Below, one piece after another: positions 25,648 to 36,343 of a stretch of DNA of 64,000 nt (positions within the stretch are counted from its first letter, which is position 1; each line of letters starts with the position of its first letter). Both the position numbers and the translations under genes were made by a program. The notes below the pieces were generated by a model, which saw only the letters and a list, made by a program, of their open reading frames with translations, had not been told where the DNA came from and made no database searches. The stretch is from an uncultured Pontibacter sp. (GTDB taxonomy: Bacteria; Bacteroidota; Bacteroidia; Cytophagales; Hymenobacteraceae), in NCBI RefSeq assembly GCF_947499215.1, contig NZ_CANMNI010000004.1:103531-167530 (forward strand), written 5' to 3'.

Positions 25648-28455
25648 ATGGCAAACACATCCGATCAAAACCTCGATACCCTCGATCCTCGTCAGCACAT
25701 TATTATAAAAGGGGCACGGGTACACAATCTTAAAAACCTGAGCGTGGCCCTGCCGCGCAACAAATTCATTGTAGTCACGGGGCTTTCCGGTTCTGGCAAA
25801 TCCTCGTTGGCGTTTGATACGCTTTATGCCGAGGGGCAGCGCATGTACGTGGAGAGCTTGAGCTCCTATGCGCGCCAGTTCTTGGGACGTATGGATAAGC
25901 CCGATGTGGACTACATCCGAGGCATCAGCCCGGCCATTGCTATCGAGCAAAAGGTCAGCATCAAGAATAACCGCTCCACTGTAGGCACTAGCACTGAGAT
26001 CTATGACTATCTGAAGCTCCTGTACGCCCGTATCGGCAAGACCTTTTCGCCGATTTCGGGAGAGGTGGTGCAGAAAGACAGCGTGGCCGATGTGGTGGAC
26101 TTTATTTTCTCACTTGAGGATGAAGCCCGTGTGATGATACTGGCTCCGCTGCAGCTGCATAAAGAGCGCACCTTGGCTAAAGAACTCGACCTCTTGCTGC
26201 AGAAAGGCTATTCTAGAATATATGCCGACGGGCAGGTATACTTCATCGAAGAGCTGCTGGAAGAAAAGAAGCCGAAGCTAGGCAAAGAGGTATACATCCT
26301 CGTGGATCGTGCCGTAATCTACAAATCCGATGAAGACCTGCAGTTCCGCATTGCGGATTCGGTGCAGACCGCTTTTTTCGAAGGCCACGGCGAGTGCCGC
26401 TTAAAGTTTGGTGATGGCGAGGAGCGTGTTTTCTCAGATCGCTTTGAGCTAGACGGCATGGTGTTCGAAGAGCCGTCGGTGAACTTCTTCAGCTTCAACA
26501 ACCCCTATGGCGCCTGCCAGACTTGTGAGGGTTTTGGCAGCGTGCTAGGTATAGACCCAGACTTGGTTATACCTGACAAAAGTCTGACGGTATACGAAGG
26601 AGCAGTTGCCCCGTGGCGCTCTGAGAAGATGAACGAGTGGCTGCAGCCGTTGGTGAAAAATGGAATCCGCTTTGATTTCCCGATTCACCGTCCGTACAAC
26701 GAGCTTTCTGAAAAAGAACAGGACTTGCTCTGGACCGGCAATAAGTACTTTGAGGGGCTGAATGATTTCTTCCGACATCTACAGTCCCAGACGCATAAGA
26801 TACAGTACCGCGTGATGCTGTCGCGCTACCGTGGCCGTACCACCTGCCCCGACTGCAAAGGCTCCCGCTTGCGCAAGGATGCCAGCTATGTGAAAGTGAA
26901 TGGCAAAAGCATTACCGATCTGGTCTTGATGCCGATTACGGATGTGCTACCGTTTTTTAGAAACATCGAGTTATCACAGCACGACCTGAATGTAGCCGAC
27001 CGCCTCGTAACAGAAGTAACCAACCGACTAGGCTATTTGGAGCGAGTGGGTTTGGGGTATTTGACACTCAATCGACTATCCAACACGCTTTCTGGTGGCG
27101 AGAGCCAGCGTATAAATCTGGCGACTTCGCTGGGTAGCGCCTTGGTGGGATCTATGTATATCCTCGACGAGCCGAGCATCGGTCTGCACCCAAAAGACTC
27201 TGAGCAACTGATTGGTGTGCTGCGCTCGCTGCAGGCCTTGGGTAACACTGTGATCGTGGTGGAGCACGAAGAGGAGATGATGCGTGCCGCTGACCAACTA
27301 ATCGATATCGGTCCGGAGGCCGGATCGGGCGGTGGCAACCTTATGTTCCAAGGCAGTTTTGAAGATCTGGCAGCGAAAGGGGATACCTATACCGCCAAAT
27401 ACCTGAGTGGCCGCATGGAAGTGCCTGTTCCGGCCAAGCGCCGCAAGTGGCGCAACGCCATTGAGATACAGGGCGCCCGCGAGAACAACCTCAAAAACCT
27501 GAGTGTGAAAGTGCCTTTGGGCGTGATGACGGTCGTGACGGGTGTGAGTGGCTCCGGCAAATCCACTCTGATCAAAAAAATACTGGCTCCGGCCATGCAA
27601 AAGCTGCACGGCTCCACCTCGGAGGCTACCGGCAAGTTTGACAAATTGGCTGGCGAATACAACAAGATCCGACACGTGGAGTTCGTGGACCAGAACCCGA
27701 TCGGTAAATCGTCGCGCTCTAACCCAGTAACCTACGTGAAAGCCTACGATGCCATCCGTGCGCTATACGCTGATCAGGCGCTTGCCAAGTCGCGCGGGTT
27801 TAAGCCGTCACACTTCTCATTTAACATTGAGGGCGGTCGCTGCGAGGTATGCCAAGGCGAAGGACAGGTGAAGATCGAGATGCAGTTTATGGCCGACATC
27901 TACCTAACCTGCGAGAGTTGCAATGGACAGCGCTTCAAACAGGATGTGCTCGACATCAAGTATAAGGAGAAGAGTATCTCGGAGGTACTGGACATGACCA
28001 TCGCAGATAGTATAGACTTCTTCGCTGACCAGTCGAAGATCATCGAAAAGCTAAGACCACTTAATGACGTGGGCTTAGGCTACATCCGTCTGGGGCAGTC
28101 AAGCAACACCTTGTCGGGTGGTGAGGCGCAGCGCGTGAAGCTGGCTTCGTTCCTGACCAAAGGAGCGCAACCACATCAGGAAGACATCTTATTCATCTTC
28201 GATGAGCCAAGCACCGGTCTGCACTTCCACGACATCAGCAAATTGCTCACGTCCATCAACGCGCTGATCGAGAATGGCAACACCGTGGTGATCATCGAGC
28301 ACAACATGGATATTGTGAAGTGTGCCGACTGGATCATCGACCTTGGCCCGGAAGGTGGTACAAACGGAGGCTATCTCCTGTTTGAAGGTATACCTGAGGA
28401 AATGGCGAAGCTGGAGGATAACCACACGGCAAGGTTCCTGAAGGACCGGTTGTAG
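25648..28455 (+). CDS. uvrA: Excinuclease ABC subunit A
   Basis: A 935-residue damage-recognition ATPase of nucleotide excision repair. It contains two ABC modules. Module 1 has Walker A '[18 protein letters not shown]' near residue 45 and signature '[14 protein letters not shown]' near 480. Module 2 has '[17 protein letters not shown]' near 630 and '[15 protein letters not shown]' near 820. Zinc-binding Cys pairs are visible ('CQTCEGFG', 'CPDCKGSR', 'CEVCQGEG', 'CESCNGQRF'). The length is standard. Monocistronic by layout. Confidence 0.98.
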   Translation: MANTSDQNLDTLDPRQHIIIKGARVHNLKNLSVALPRNKFIVVTGLSGSGKSSLAFDTLYAEGQRMYVESLSSYARQFLGRMDKPDVDYIRGISPAIAIEQKVSIKNNRSTVGTSTEIYDYLKLLYARIGKTFSPISGEVVQKDSVADVVDFIFSLEDEARVMILAPLQLHKERTLAKELDLLLQKGYSRIYADGQVYFIEELLEEKKPKLGKEVYILVDRAVIYKSDEDLQFRIADSVQTAFFEGHGECRLKFGDGEERVFSDRFELDGMVFEEPSVNFFSFNNPYGACQTCEGFGSVLGIDPDLVIPDKSLTVYEGAVAPWRSEKMNEWLQPLVKNGIRFDFPIHRPYNELSEKEQDLLWTGNKYFEGLNDFFRHLQSQTHKIQYRVMLSRYRGRTTCPDCKGSRLRKDASYVKVNGKSITDLVLMPITDVLPFFRNIELSQHDLNVADRLVTEVTNRLGYLERVGLGYLTLNRLSNTLSGGESQRINLATSLGSALVGSMYILDEPSIGLHPKDSEQLIGVLRSLQALGNTVIVVEHEEEMMRAADQLIDIGPEAGSGGGNLMFQGSFEDLAAKGDTYTAKYLSGRMEVPVPAKRRKWRNAIEIQGARENNLKNLSVKVPLGVMTVVTGVSGSGKSTLIKKILAPAMQKLHGSTSEATGKFDKLAGEYNKIRHVEFVDQNPIGKSSRSNPVTYVKAYDAIRALYADQALAKSRGFKPSHFSFNIEGGRCEVCQGEGQVKIEMQFMADIYLTCESCNGQRFKQDVLDIKYKEKSISEVLDMTIADSIDFFADQSKIIEKLRPLNDVGLGYIRLGQSSNTLSGGEAQRVKLASFLTKGAQPHQEDILFIFDEPSTGLHFHDISKLLTSINALIENGNTVVIIEHNMDIVKCADWIIDLGPEGGTNGGYLLFEGIPEEMAKLEDNHTARFLKDRL

Positions 28456-28487
28456 GATGGATAATTAGAAATTATAAATTAAAAATT

Positions 28488-28523
28488 AGAAATTGCTTCT
28501 GTTTATTGGCGGGAGCAATTTCT
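28488..28523 (+). terminator. Hairpin after uvrA
   Basis: AGAAATTGCT (28488-28497) pairs perfectly with AGCAATTTCT (28514-28523). The T tail is weak (GTTTC), so this is a moderate terminator candidate. An AT-rich, phrase-like stretch precedes it. Confidence 0.55.
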
Positions 28524-28572
28524 GTTTCGGGCCGTATAAGAGCAATCAATCATCAACATCAAACTATAAAAC

Positions 28573-29334
28573 ATGAGAAAACGAATCGTTGCAGGTAACT
28601 GGAAAATGAATAAAACTTATGAGGAGGCGCTTTCGCTGGTATCGGAAATCGATAACATGGTGAAGGACGAGGTGAACGGTGAAGTGACCGTGATTGTGGC
28701 GCCTCCGTTTCCGTTTCTGCAGAGCGTAGGCAAACTGACACAGGGTAATGACCTGATGTATTTGGCTGCCCAGAACGTAAGTGAGCACGAAAGCGGCGCC
28801 TATACTGGCGAAGTGTCGGCCAGCATGCTGAAGTCTGTGGGTGTGCAGTACGTGATCATCGGCCACAGCGAGCGCCGCATGTACCACCACGAAGATGCCC
28901 AGACCTTGTACAAGAAGCTGAAGGCAGCCATTGCACAGGGTATGACTCCGATCTTTTGCTGCGGCGAGCCGCTGGAAGAGCGCGACGCCGACCGTCACTT
29001 CGACTACGTAGGCAAGCAGTTACACGATAGCCTCTCTTACCTGAGCAACGAGGAGTTCGACAAAGTAGTGGTGGCCTATGAGCCGATCTGGGCCATCGGT
29101 ACCGGCCGCACGGCCAGCAGCCAGCAGGCGCAGGAAATGCACGCTTACATCCGTGAGCAGCTGTCCCGCATGTTCGATGCCGAGGCGGCTTTCAACTGTT
29201 CCATTCTGTATGGCGGCAGCTGCAACCCGGGCAATGCGCGCGAGCTGTTCTCGCAGCCTGATGTGGACGGTGGCCTGATCGGGGGCGCCTCGCTCAAGTC
29301 ACGCGACTTTACCGATATTATCAAATCCTTCTAA
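28573..29334 (+). CDS. tpiA: Triosephosphate isomerase
   Basis: A 253-residue TIM-barrel enzyme of glycolysis that interconverts DHAP and GAP. It shows 'VAGNWKMNKT' (Lys), 'VIIGHSERR' (electrophilic His) and 'VAYEPIWAIGTGRTAS' (catalytic Glu and flexible loop 6), with the phosphate-binding 'ILYGGSCNPGN' and 'GGLIGGASL' at the end. All catalytic residues are intact. It is followed by a strong terminator. Confidence 0.98.
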   Translation: MRKRIVAGNWKMNKTYEEALSLVSEIDNMVKDEVNGEVTVIVAPPFPFLQSVGKLTQGNDLMYLAAQNVSEHESGAYTGEVSASMLKSVGVQYVIIGHSERRMYHHEDAQTLYKKLKAAIAQGMTPIFCCGEPLEERDADRHFDYVGKQLHDSLSYLSNEEFDKVVVAYEPIWAIGTGRTASSQQAQEMHAYIREQLSRMFDAEAAFNCSILYGGSCNPGNARELFSQPDVDGGLIGGASLKSRDFTDIIKSF

Positions 29335-29350
29335 AATAGGATAACACAGG

Positions 29351-29389
29351 AAAAAAGGCTGTCAACGGATAAAGTTGGCAGCCTTTTTT
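29351..29389 (+). terminator. Intrinsic terminator after tpiA
   Basis: A 16-position stem (29351-29366 with 29374-29389, one wobble) with an A run and a six-T tail. Confidence 0.9.
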
Positions 29390-29426
29390 GTTGAAGATAT
29401 AGTTATATTTGGCTAAATTATAGCTT

Positions 29427-29798
29427 ATGATTCTGTTAATGACCTTTTGGCTCGCGCTTCTGCCTTATTTGGTGGCGCCTCAGCCGGTTGCTACGCCTTC
29501 TGTAACAGCCGTTAACAAAGACATTTGCCGCATTTACGGCTCTGTATACCTTGAGCGCGACCCAAGGTATAAAAACACGGCCGCTTATACAGTATACCTT
29601 GGCGACGACGAAGCCTTCGCGTCAATGGTAGTATACCGCGAAAGCAACAAGCTTTTTGCAGACGGCACGGCGATCTGGCATATCACCAATAAAAAAGCCT
29701 TTGCCGACCACGTGCTCTTCGTGACCGATAACCGAAATTTCGCTGACTTTACTGTACACTTTACCGACGTACGCTCTTATGCAGCGTGCCGCCCTTAA
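29427..29798 (+). CDS. Secreted beta-repeat protein, DUF6150-like
   Basis: A 123-residue protein with an N-terminal hydrophobic segment (residues 1-17). The mature part starts 'DICRIYGSVYLERDPRYK' and then repeats a unit of about 14 residues beginning with Phe-Ala ('AFASMVVYRESN', 'LFADGTAIWHITN', 'AFADHVLFVTDN', 'NFADFTVHFTDV'). It closes with a Cys near the end that could pair with the first Cys. This matches my memory of DUF6150. Function is unknown. It sits 9 nt before prmA, so they may be co-transcribed. Confidence 0.7.
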   Translation: MILLMTFWLALLPYLVAPQPVATPSVTAVNKDICRIYGSVYLERDPRYKNTAAYTVYLGDDEAFASMVVYRESNKLFADGTAIWHITNKKAFADHVLFVTDNRNFADFTVHFTDVRSYAACRP

Positions 29799-29807
29799 CC
29801 TATTCAC

Positions 29808-30638
29808 ATGGATTTTATAGAAGTAGCCCTAAAAGTAAACCCTGAGTTTGCCGACATCCTGACCGCTGAGTTGGGTGAATTGGGATTTGATGCCTTCGAA
29901 GACACAGCCGAAGGTTTTAATGCTTACATTGATGAAGACAAATTCAGCCAAGAGGAGCTAGACGGCATGCTGGCCCGTTACGCTGACTTTGCGCCGGTGG
30001 AATATCAGGTACAGAAGATCGCACGCCAGAACTGGAATGAGGAGTGGGAGCGTAACTTCGAGCCGCTTTTTATCGGGGGGCAGGCATCTGTAAGAGCCTC
30101 GTTTCACGAGAAACCCGCTGAGGCGAAATATGATATCGTGATCAACCCGAAGATGTCATTTGGCACTGGTCATCACGAGACAACCACGCTCATGATCGAA
30201 AACCAGCTGACAATCAGCCATGAAGGCAAGCGCGTGCTGGACATGGGTTGCGGCACAGGTATACTGGCCATTATGGCGGGTGAACTGGGCGCTGCCGAGA
30301 TTGTAGCCGTAGAAATAGAGGACTGGACCGTTGAAAACGCGCGCGAGAACGCCGAGCTGAACGGCTATGGCTCCATCGACGTGCGGTTAGGAGGGGCAGA
30401 GACCATTGAAGGTGACCAACCTTACGATATTATCCTAGCCAATATCAACCGCAATGTGTTGCTGGAAGATATGCCGGCCTACGTGGCGGTGCTTAAGCCG
30501 GGCGGTACGTTGTTGCTGAGCGGTTTCTATACCGAAGACCTGCCGGCGCTACAGGAGCGTGCAGCCGAACTGGGCTTGGCTTATGTGTCGCACCGCACAA
30601 AGAATAACTGGGTTTCTGCCATTTTCAAGAATAGCTAA
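29808..30638 (+). CDS. prmA: Ribosomal protein L11 methyltransferase
   Basis: A 276-residue SAM-dependent methyltransferase that trimethylates L11. The N-terminal substrate-recognition domain spans about residues 1-85. The methyltransferase domain has 'MSFGTGHHETTTLMIE' and 'RVLDMGCGTGILAIMAGELGA' (motif I), and 'DIILANINRNVLLEDMP' (the NPPY-like site as ANIN). Typical length. The next gene starts 21 nt later. Confidence 0.95.
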   Translation: MDFIEVALKVNPEFADILTAELGELGFDAFEDTAEGFNAYIDEDKFSQEELDGMLARYADFAPVEYQVQKIARQNWNEEWERNFEPLFIGGQASVRASFHEKPAEAKYDIVINPKMSFGTGHHETTTLMIENQLTISHEGKRVLDMGCGTGILAIMAGELGAAEIVAVEIEDWTVENARENAELNGYGSIDVRLGGAETIEGDQPYDIILANINRNVLLEDMPAYVAVLKPGGTLLLSGFYTEDLPALQERAAELGLAYVSHRTKNNWVSAIFKNS

Positions 30639-30659
30639 TTAGTAATCTCATTCCGACCT

Positions 30660-33600
30660 ATGAAACATAAACTTCTACCCTTATTCTTCTTTCTGGCTGT
30701 TTTTGCAGCGCAGGCCCAGACCAAACTGTCGACAGAGCCGGCGCAGTATATCATCGATGCCAAAAACATGCTGGTAACGGGCAAGGCAAAAGATGCTGAA
30801 CAGCTCGGTGCGGCATTAGAAAGCGTTTGGGGCAACCAGCGCCTCACCGATAAGCAAAAGCAGCATGTAGTTGATATCTCGCAACGCATGTACCGCAAGA
30901 AACTGCGCGTCAATCCGCACTATGCAGACTTCTACCAGATGTTGGTTGGAGCAGTAAACCACCACAACATGCGCGGCGCACAGATCGACAACATGCTGGA
31001 AGTAGTGGACAAAGCCGTGCAGCAGGAAGAGGGGGTAGCCCTTGATCGTTTTTTTCATAACAGCAGCAGCTACTTGTCGTCTGGCATACTGTATCAGAAT
31101 AAACAGTACACACTGCGCACCATAGGCGGCACCGTAAGCTTTGCTTACGAGGGCAAAGCCGTTACAAAAGAAAAAGACAAAGCGGCAGAAGGTAGCGACT
31201 GGGATAACTTTTCTTGGGATGATGAGATTACCTCTGAAGGACAGGAAACAGTAGTTGATGATGGCTGGGGTACAGTAGTGACTACTCCCAAAAAAGTAGA
31301 TCCGAAAGCGGCTGAGAAAAAGCGCCGCGAGGAATTCAAAAAGATGTTCATCCCGGCCCAGCCTAAAGTGTCAGGACCGGTGCTGAAGCTGAACAATGTG
31401 AACCTCAGCTTTGCGACTATACATGACTCTACCGCCATTACCAAAACAAGCGGGCAGTTGATGCTGGCATCCAACCTGTTTGTGGGTGAGGGCGGTTCAT
31501 TTGCTTGGGAAGTGGAGAGTAAACCTGTATCAGCCGACTTCAGGGCTTATAGCTTTGATATTACGGCACCGGCTTTCAAAGTGCCCGACGCCACCATTAC
31601 TTACAAGGCTGTGCTCGATGCCCCGATCGAGGGTGTATTTGAGTTTAGGAGCACCAAAGGAGGGAAGAACGGTGAGAAGACATACCCGCGCTTTGCATCG
31701 TTCACCAACGATGCAAAGGTGAATAGTCTGGGGAAAGATATCGCCTACACTGGGGGCTTCACGCTGGCTGGTGACCTGATCGGCAGTAAACCACTCGATG
31801 GCAGCATCTCGTCTTTGGCAGTGCTCGAGGGTGGGAAGAAGAAGTTTCGGTCCATGGCCCGCAACTACAACCTAAATGACTCCACGATTTTGGCAAGCAG
31901 GTCATACGTAGCCATTTATCAGAACCAGCGCAAAGATTCGCTTACACACCCTGCTATGCAGCTACGGTATTCGAAGCCCACACGCGAACTAGCGCTAACC
32001 CGCGACAAGGGTATGTACAGCAAAACTCCTTTCTACGACAGCTTCCATAAATTTGAGATTACGGCGGAGCGACTGTCTTGGGATCTGGAAACCCCTTTTG
32101 TCAATTTTTCTATCTTAAATACCAAGACGCTTATTCCTGTGCAACTGGAGTCGTCTCAGTACTACTCGAACATGCGCTTTCAACAGTTGGTGGGCGTGGC
32201 AAGCTTCCACCCATTGCAGGTGTTAGTGTCGTACGCGGCCAAGGCGAAAACAAGCGAGTTCTACGCTTATGACGTGGCCAAAGCAGTGAAAGTAAACGAA
32301 AAAGCCATAAGAGAGGCCGCCATCAATTTGGCACGCGAAGGTTATCTGGAATATGATGGCCAATCGAACTACATCTCCCTGAAGCCAAAAGCATGGCACT
32401 ATGTGGGCGCCGCCCAAAACTTAAGCGATTTCGACCACTTGGTAATCAAGTCGGTGGTGCCATCTGGGCGTAATGCCACACTAAACCTGAGTAACAACAG
32501 GCTGACCGTACGCGGTGTGGAGAAGATCGCTTTTAATAACGACTCATCTACGGTATACGCTGTACCTGACAGCAGCATTGTTCATCTCTTGGATAACCGC
32601 AACATGGAGTTTGGTGGAAAGCTTTACGCCGGCCGCCTAAATTTCCGAGGTTCCCAGTTCAAGTTCGACTACAACGATTTCATGATCGATATGCAAAGGC
32701 TGGACACCGTGGCTTTTGTGACAAAGAAACGCCGTGTTTCTGCCGGCAATAAGCAAGTGCTGGAGCAGGTAATGACAAGCCGTTCTGGTAAAATGTCGGG
32801 TAAGCTGTATATCAACAAGCCGACGAACAAGTCAGGTCGCAAGCACTTTCCAGAGTATCCTAAATTTGATTCGCCAATGGGTGGTCAGGTAGCCTTCGGA
32901 CGTCCTGATGTACTGGGCGGAGCCTATGATAGTACGGTATACTTCGATATCCCTTCTTATAAACTAGACAGCTTAAGCAAAGGGAAAAGCATGATCGGGT
33001 TTAATGGTACCTTCCATTCAGGAGGCATCTTCCCGCCGATTAAGACTAAGATCGTTATGATGCCGGATGAAACGCTGGGCTTTTACTACCAGCCGGGAGC
33101 GAAGGGACTACCTGCCTTTGGAGGCAAAGGTGTTGCCTACGACACCATCATGATGAGTTCGGCAGGTATACAGAGCAAAGGCACACTCAAGTACCTGACC
33201 TCTACTTTCGAGGCGCCAGAATATACTTACTACCTCGACCGGGTGGTGACACAAAAAGGAACGAGCGCCAAAGTGGAGGCCGGCGGCGGAGCAGCTGATT
33301 ATCCAGTAGCTACATTTGGGCATTACGAAATGAGCTGGGTGCCCAAGCAGGACACCATGTATGTGATGGCTCTAGCTGAAGACCCGATGAAGATTTATAA
33401 AGAGGGGTATAAGTTCACGGGTACGGCCAAGTTGTCCCCGGGTGGTCTTTATGGCAGTGGAGAACTGGATAACGCCGATGCCAATATTGTATCAGATAAA
33501 CTTCTCTTTAAAGGCCGCAGCCTGTCTGGCAACAATGCCCAGATGATTGTGAAGTCGGATGTGGAGGGCAAACCTGCCATGAAAGCACAGGATATGGCGA

Positions 33601-35441
33601 TTGCCTATGATCTGGATAAACGGTTCGTAGAATTTGGCAGTGAGCAGAAAGGGGTCGCCAGTATAGAATTCCCGAAAACCCAGTACAAAACGTCCATGAG
33701 CCGTGCCACTTGGGATATGAAAGAGCAGAAAGTAAGTTTAGTCGCGGATAATACCAGTGGCAAAAACTACTTTTACTCCCAGCACCCAGCGCAGGAAGGC
33801 CTATATTTTAGCGCAGCAACCGGCGAGTATGATTTGAAAGTGAACTCTATTCTGGCAGGAGGGGTGCCTTACATTCCGGTAGGTGATGTACACATTATAC
33901 CTGACAGCGGCAAGGTTGCCGTGGCAGAGGGAGCAACTATTAAAACGCTCCGTAATGCACGTGTAATGGCAGATTCAGTGCGCCACTTCCATCAGCTATA
34001 CGCTGGTAATATTGATGTGCTTTCGCGTAACGCCTTCAGCGGCTCGGCTACGCGTGATTACCAAAACGCGGCTGCCGACTCTTTCAGATTGCAGTTTGCC
34101 GATTTTGCCTTCAAGCAGCATCAGCTTAAAAAGAAAGAGCATGTTAATACAACGTATGCACAGGCACTGGTACGGGAGAGTGACAACTTCTACATCTTCC
34201 CGCACATTCGTTATAGAGGCAATGTGAATATGTATTCGTACAGGCCTCATATGGACTTCGACGGTGATCTGAAACTAAACTTTACAGGCAATGAAGAAGA
34301 TTCTGATTGGTTTCCGTTTAAGCGTGACTCCCTGAATCCGGACAATGTGCGCATCCCGATTATGAAGCAAAAAGCACCGGACGGAAGCCAGCTGTTTACG
34401 GGCCTGCATCTTTCTCGCGGAACGTTCAAGCCATACAACACTTTTGTGTCGAAGAAGCAGTATGACGACGATCTGGATATTTTTGTAGTTGACGGGGACC
34501 TATCCTATGATAAGGAGCGCAGCGAGTTTAAGATAACGGATGCGGCTCGTTCGGCTACAGGGTCTTATGAAGGCAACGAACTACGCTATAATGAAGGCTC
34601 TAAAACAGTGCACTTCGAAGGTAAACTAAACCTGACAAGCCCGCTGAAAAACTTCAGTATCGAGTCCACGGGTAATGGTATAGCCAAAACGGATAGCGGC
34701 TTTTATGCTATAGACGCATTGATGGCCTTCGATATGACCATGCCGTCGCCGGTAATCGCAGCATTAGGTAAGAAGCTGAGTGAATCAGCTATAAAGGATG
34801 GAAGCGAGGTAGGGCGTGATGAGGAAATGCTTTACAAACTAGGAAGTATAGTAGGTAACCGTGATGCCCAGCGCTACCGCGACCAAGGCGCCCAAGTTAC
34901 GCTACCTAAACTATCAAATAAGCTGGTGCGCAGTATGGTGTTCCACGGTGTGGACCTGCGTTGGTCCAATAAGACAAACGCTTGGTATAGCGTAGGCAAG
35001 CTTGGCCTGTCAAACGTTATGAAGGATGAGATTGGTGCCAACATGGATGGCTTCATGGAAATAAAGCAGGACCTGAACGGGGAGCCAGTTGTACATATAT
35101 ACCTGCAGGCTGATCCTTATACATGGGTGTTCCTGAGTTATCTGGAAAATGGCCTTGTAGTGCTGTCATCTGATCCTGATCTGAACAAGACCATTCGCTC
35201 GAAAGCTAGTGGCGGCCGTGCCCGTAAATATGGCATGTATTTCGGTGAGGACATTGATAAAAACCGTTTTGTGGACCAGTTCAAGCACGATTACCTGAAC
35301 GGTAAAGACTCCTTTAAAATGGCGACCCAGCCTCCAATAGCGGAGCAGGGCGGTTTTAATGTTGCCGAGGACGAAGAGGAGGATACCAGAAAGAAGAAGA
35401 AGAAAAAGAAAGGAAACAATGAAGAGGAGGGCTGGCAGTAA
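30660..35441 (+). CDS. Giant secreted protein (1593 aa), function unknown
   Basis: A signal peptide (residues 1-19, ending 'FAAQAQT') is followed by a helical first ~140 residues. A short acidic Trp-rich linker ('SDWDNFSWDDEITSEG', about 180-195) leads to a very long beta-rich body of short strands and 'GKLYINKP', 'GKLNLTSPLKN'-type phrases. A helical, winged-helix-like island lies near residues 545-590 ('VNEKAIREAAINLAREGYLE'). The C-terminus is a Lys run and acidic tail, not a T9SS sorting domain. I do not recognise the family. The repeated strand pattern could form a beta-jellyroll or bridge-like fold. It is 21 nt after prmA. Confidence 0.75.
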   Translation: MKHKLLPLFFFLAVFAAQAQTKLSTEPAQYIIDAKNMLVTGKAKDAEQLGAALESVWGNQRLTDKQKQHVVDISQRMYRKKLRVNPHYADFYQMLVGAVNHHNMRGAQIDNMLEVVDKAVQQEEGVALDRFFHNSSSYLSSGILYQNKQYTLRTIGGTVSFAYEGKAVTKEKDKAAEGSDWDNFSWDDEITSEGQETVVDDGWGTVVTTPKKVDPKAAEKKRREEFKKMFIPAQPKVSGPVLKLNNVNLSFATIHDSTAITKTSGQLMLASNLFVGEGGSFAWEVESKPVSADFRAYSFDITAPAFKVPDATITYKAVLDAPIEGVFEFRSTKGGKNGEKTYPRFASFTNDAKVNSLGKDIAYTGGFTLAGDLIGSKPLDGSISSLAVLEGGKKKFRSMARNYNLNDSTILASRSYVAIYQNQRKDSLTHPAMQLRYSKPTRELALTRDKGMYSKTPFYDSFHKFEITAERLSWDLETPFVNFSILNTKTLIPVQLESSQYYSNMRFQQLVGVASFHPLQVLVSYAAKAKTSEFYAYDVAKAVKVNEKAIREAAINLAREGYLEYDGQSNYISLKPKAWHYVGAAQNLSDFDHLVIKSVVPSGRNATLNLSNNRLTVRGVEKIAFNNDSSTVYAVPDSSIVHLLDNRNMEFGGKLYAGRLNFRGSQFKFDYNDFMIDMQRLDTVAFVTKKRRVSAGNKQVLEQVMTSRSGKMSGKLYINKPTNKSGRKHFPEYPKFDSPMGGQVAFGRPDVLGGAYDSTVYFDIPSYKLDSLSKGKSMIGFNGTFHSGGIFPPIKTKIVMMPDETLGFYYQPGAKGLPAFGGKGVAYDTIMMSSAGIQSKGTLKYLTSTFEAPEYTYYLDRVVTQKGTSAKVEAGGGAADYPVATFGHYEMSWVPKQDTMYVMALAEDPMKIYKEGYKFTGTAKLSPGGLYGSGELDNADANIVSDKLLFKGRSLSGNNAQMIVKSDVEGKPAMKAQDMAIAYDLDKRFVEFGSEQKGVASIEFPKTQYKTSMSRATWDMKEQKVSLVADNTSGKNYFYSQHPAQEGLYFSAATGEYDLKVNSILAGGVPYIPVGDVHIIPDSGKVAVAEGATIKTLRNARVMADSVRHFHQLYAGNIDVLSRNAFSGSATRDYQNAAADSFRLQFADFAFKQHQLKKKEHVNTTYAQALVRESDNFYIFPHIRYRGNVNMYSYRPHMDFDGDLKLNFTGNEEDSDWFPFKRDSLNPDNVRIPIMKQKAPDGSQLFTGLHLSRGTFKPYNTFVSKKQYDDDLDIFVVDGDLSYDKERSEFKITDAARSATGSYEGNELRYNEGSKTVHFEGKLNLTSPLKNFSIESTGNGIAKTDSGFYAIDALMAFDMTMPSPVIAALGKKLSESAIKDGSEVGRDEEMLYKLGSIVGNRDAQRYRDQGAQVTLPKLSNKLVRSMVFHGVDLRWSNKTNAWYSVGKLGLSNVMKDEIGANMDGFMEIKQDLNGEPVVHIYLQADPYTWVFLSYLENGLVVLSSDPDLNKTIRSKASGGRARKYGMYFGEDIDKNRFVDQFKHDYLNGKDSFKMATQPPIAEQGGFNVAEDEEEDTRKKKKKKKGNNEEEGWQ

Positions 35442-35483
35442 CCGAAAATTGCACTGCGGCCGTATAGGGAAAGACATCCTCTT

Positions 35484-35516
35484 TTTGGATATTAAATTAA
35501 CAAGTGCCTATATTTG
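35484..35516 (+). promoter_or_regulatory. Promoter before plsY
   Basis: TTTG (35484-35487), a 21-nt spacer and TATATTTG (35509-35516) give a consensus Bacteroidota promoter about 90 nt before plsY. A copy of AGGTATAG lies in the leader at about 35566. Confidence 0.65.
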
Positions 35517-35606
35517 GGTTCTTTTCTGAGAAAAAAACACGGGCAAAACTGCACTTAATTCTGTTAGGTATAGTTAATGCTAAACTAAAAAGCTGACACA
35601 CAGGTC

Positions 35607-36251
35607 ATGAACATACTTTTAATTGCCGCTTTATTTTTAGTAGCGTACTTGATAGGTTCTATCTCCACCGCCGTTTGGATCGGCAAAGCCTACTACGGAA
35701 TTGACATTCGCCAACATGGCAGTGGAAATTCCGGAGCGACCAACACATTCCGCGTACTGGGCAAAAAGCCGGGTACTATCGTAATGCTGATCGACATCTT
35801 TAAAGGATGGGTGGCCACCTCATTGGCTGCTCTGCTGGTCATATTCAACGCAGTGCCTGCCGATGACCTGATTATCTATCAGTTGGCAATGGGCGCGCTG
35901 GCTGTGGTAGGACACATCTTTCCGGTGTACGAACGCTTCAAGGGCGGCAAAGGAGTAGCGACTTTACTGGGTATGATGCTGGCCATACACTTGGAAGTGG
36001 CGCTGATGTGCATGGTCATCTTTGTGATCGTGCTTTTCACTTCCAGATATGTGTCACTGGGCTCTATGATCGCGGCGCTTGCGTTTCCAATTCTACTCTT
36101 GTTGCCGCGTTTCCATCCTGACAATCCGATCCTGATTATATTCGGATTTGTGGTGTTTGCAGTGGTGGTTTTAACGCACCGTAAGAACATCAACCGCCTG
36201 ATACACGGTGAAGAGAGTAAGGCAAACATCAAACTGGGGCTTCGCAAATAG
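35607..36251 (+). CDS. plsY: Glycerol-3-phosphate acyltransferase PlsY
   Basis: A 214-residue integral membrane enzyme that moves an acyl group from acyl-phosphate to glycerol-3-phosphate, the first step of phospholipid synthesis. Five hydrophobic helices are visible. The three conserved motifs are present: 'HGSGNSGATNTFRVLGKK', 'FKGGKGVATLLG' and the C-terminal 'VVLTHRKNINRL'. The stop codon TAG runs directly into a copy of AGGTATAG (36250-36257). Confidence 0.96.
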   Translation: MNILLIAALFLVAYLIGSISTAVWIGKAYYGIDIRQHGSGNSGATNTFRVLGKKPGTIVMLIDIFKGWVATSLAALLVIFNAVPADDLIIYQLAMGALAVVGHIFPVYERFKGGKGVATLLGMMLAIHLEVALMCMVIFVIVLFTSRYVSLGSMIAALAFPILLLLPRFHPDNPILIIFGFVVFAVVVLTHRKNINRLIHGEESKANIKLGLRK

Positions 36252-36279
36252 GTATAGCAAGCACAGGTATAAGCATTCT

Positions 36280-36312
36280 AAAAGCCATCCTTTCCGAAGG
36301 ATGGCTTTTTTT
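36280..36312 (+). terminator. Intrinsic terminator after plsY
   Basis: A 13-bp stem (36280-36292 with 36297-36309), tetraloop TCCG, and a T tail. Confidence 0.92.
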
Positions 36313-36343
36313 GTACCTTTAGGGCATAACCTTTATCTAGACT

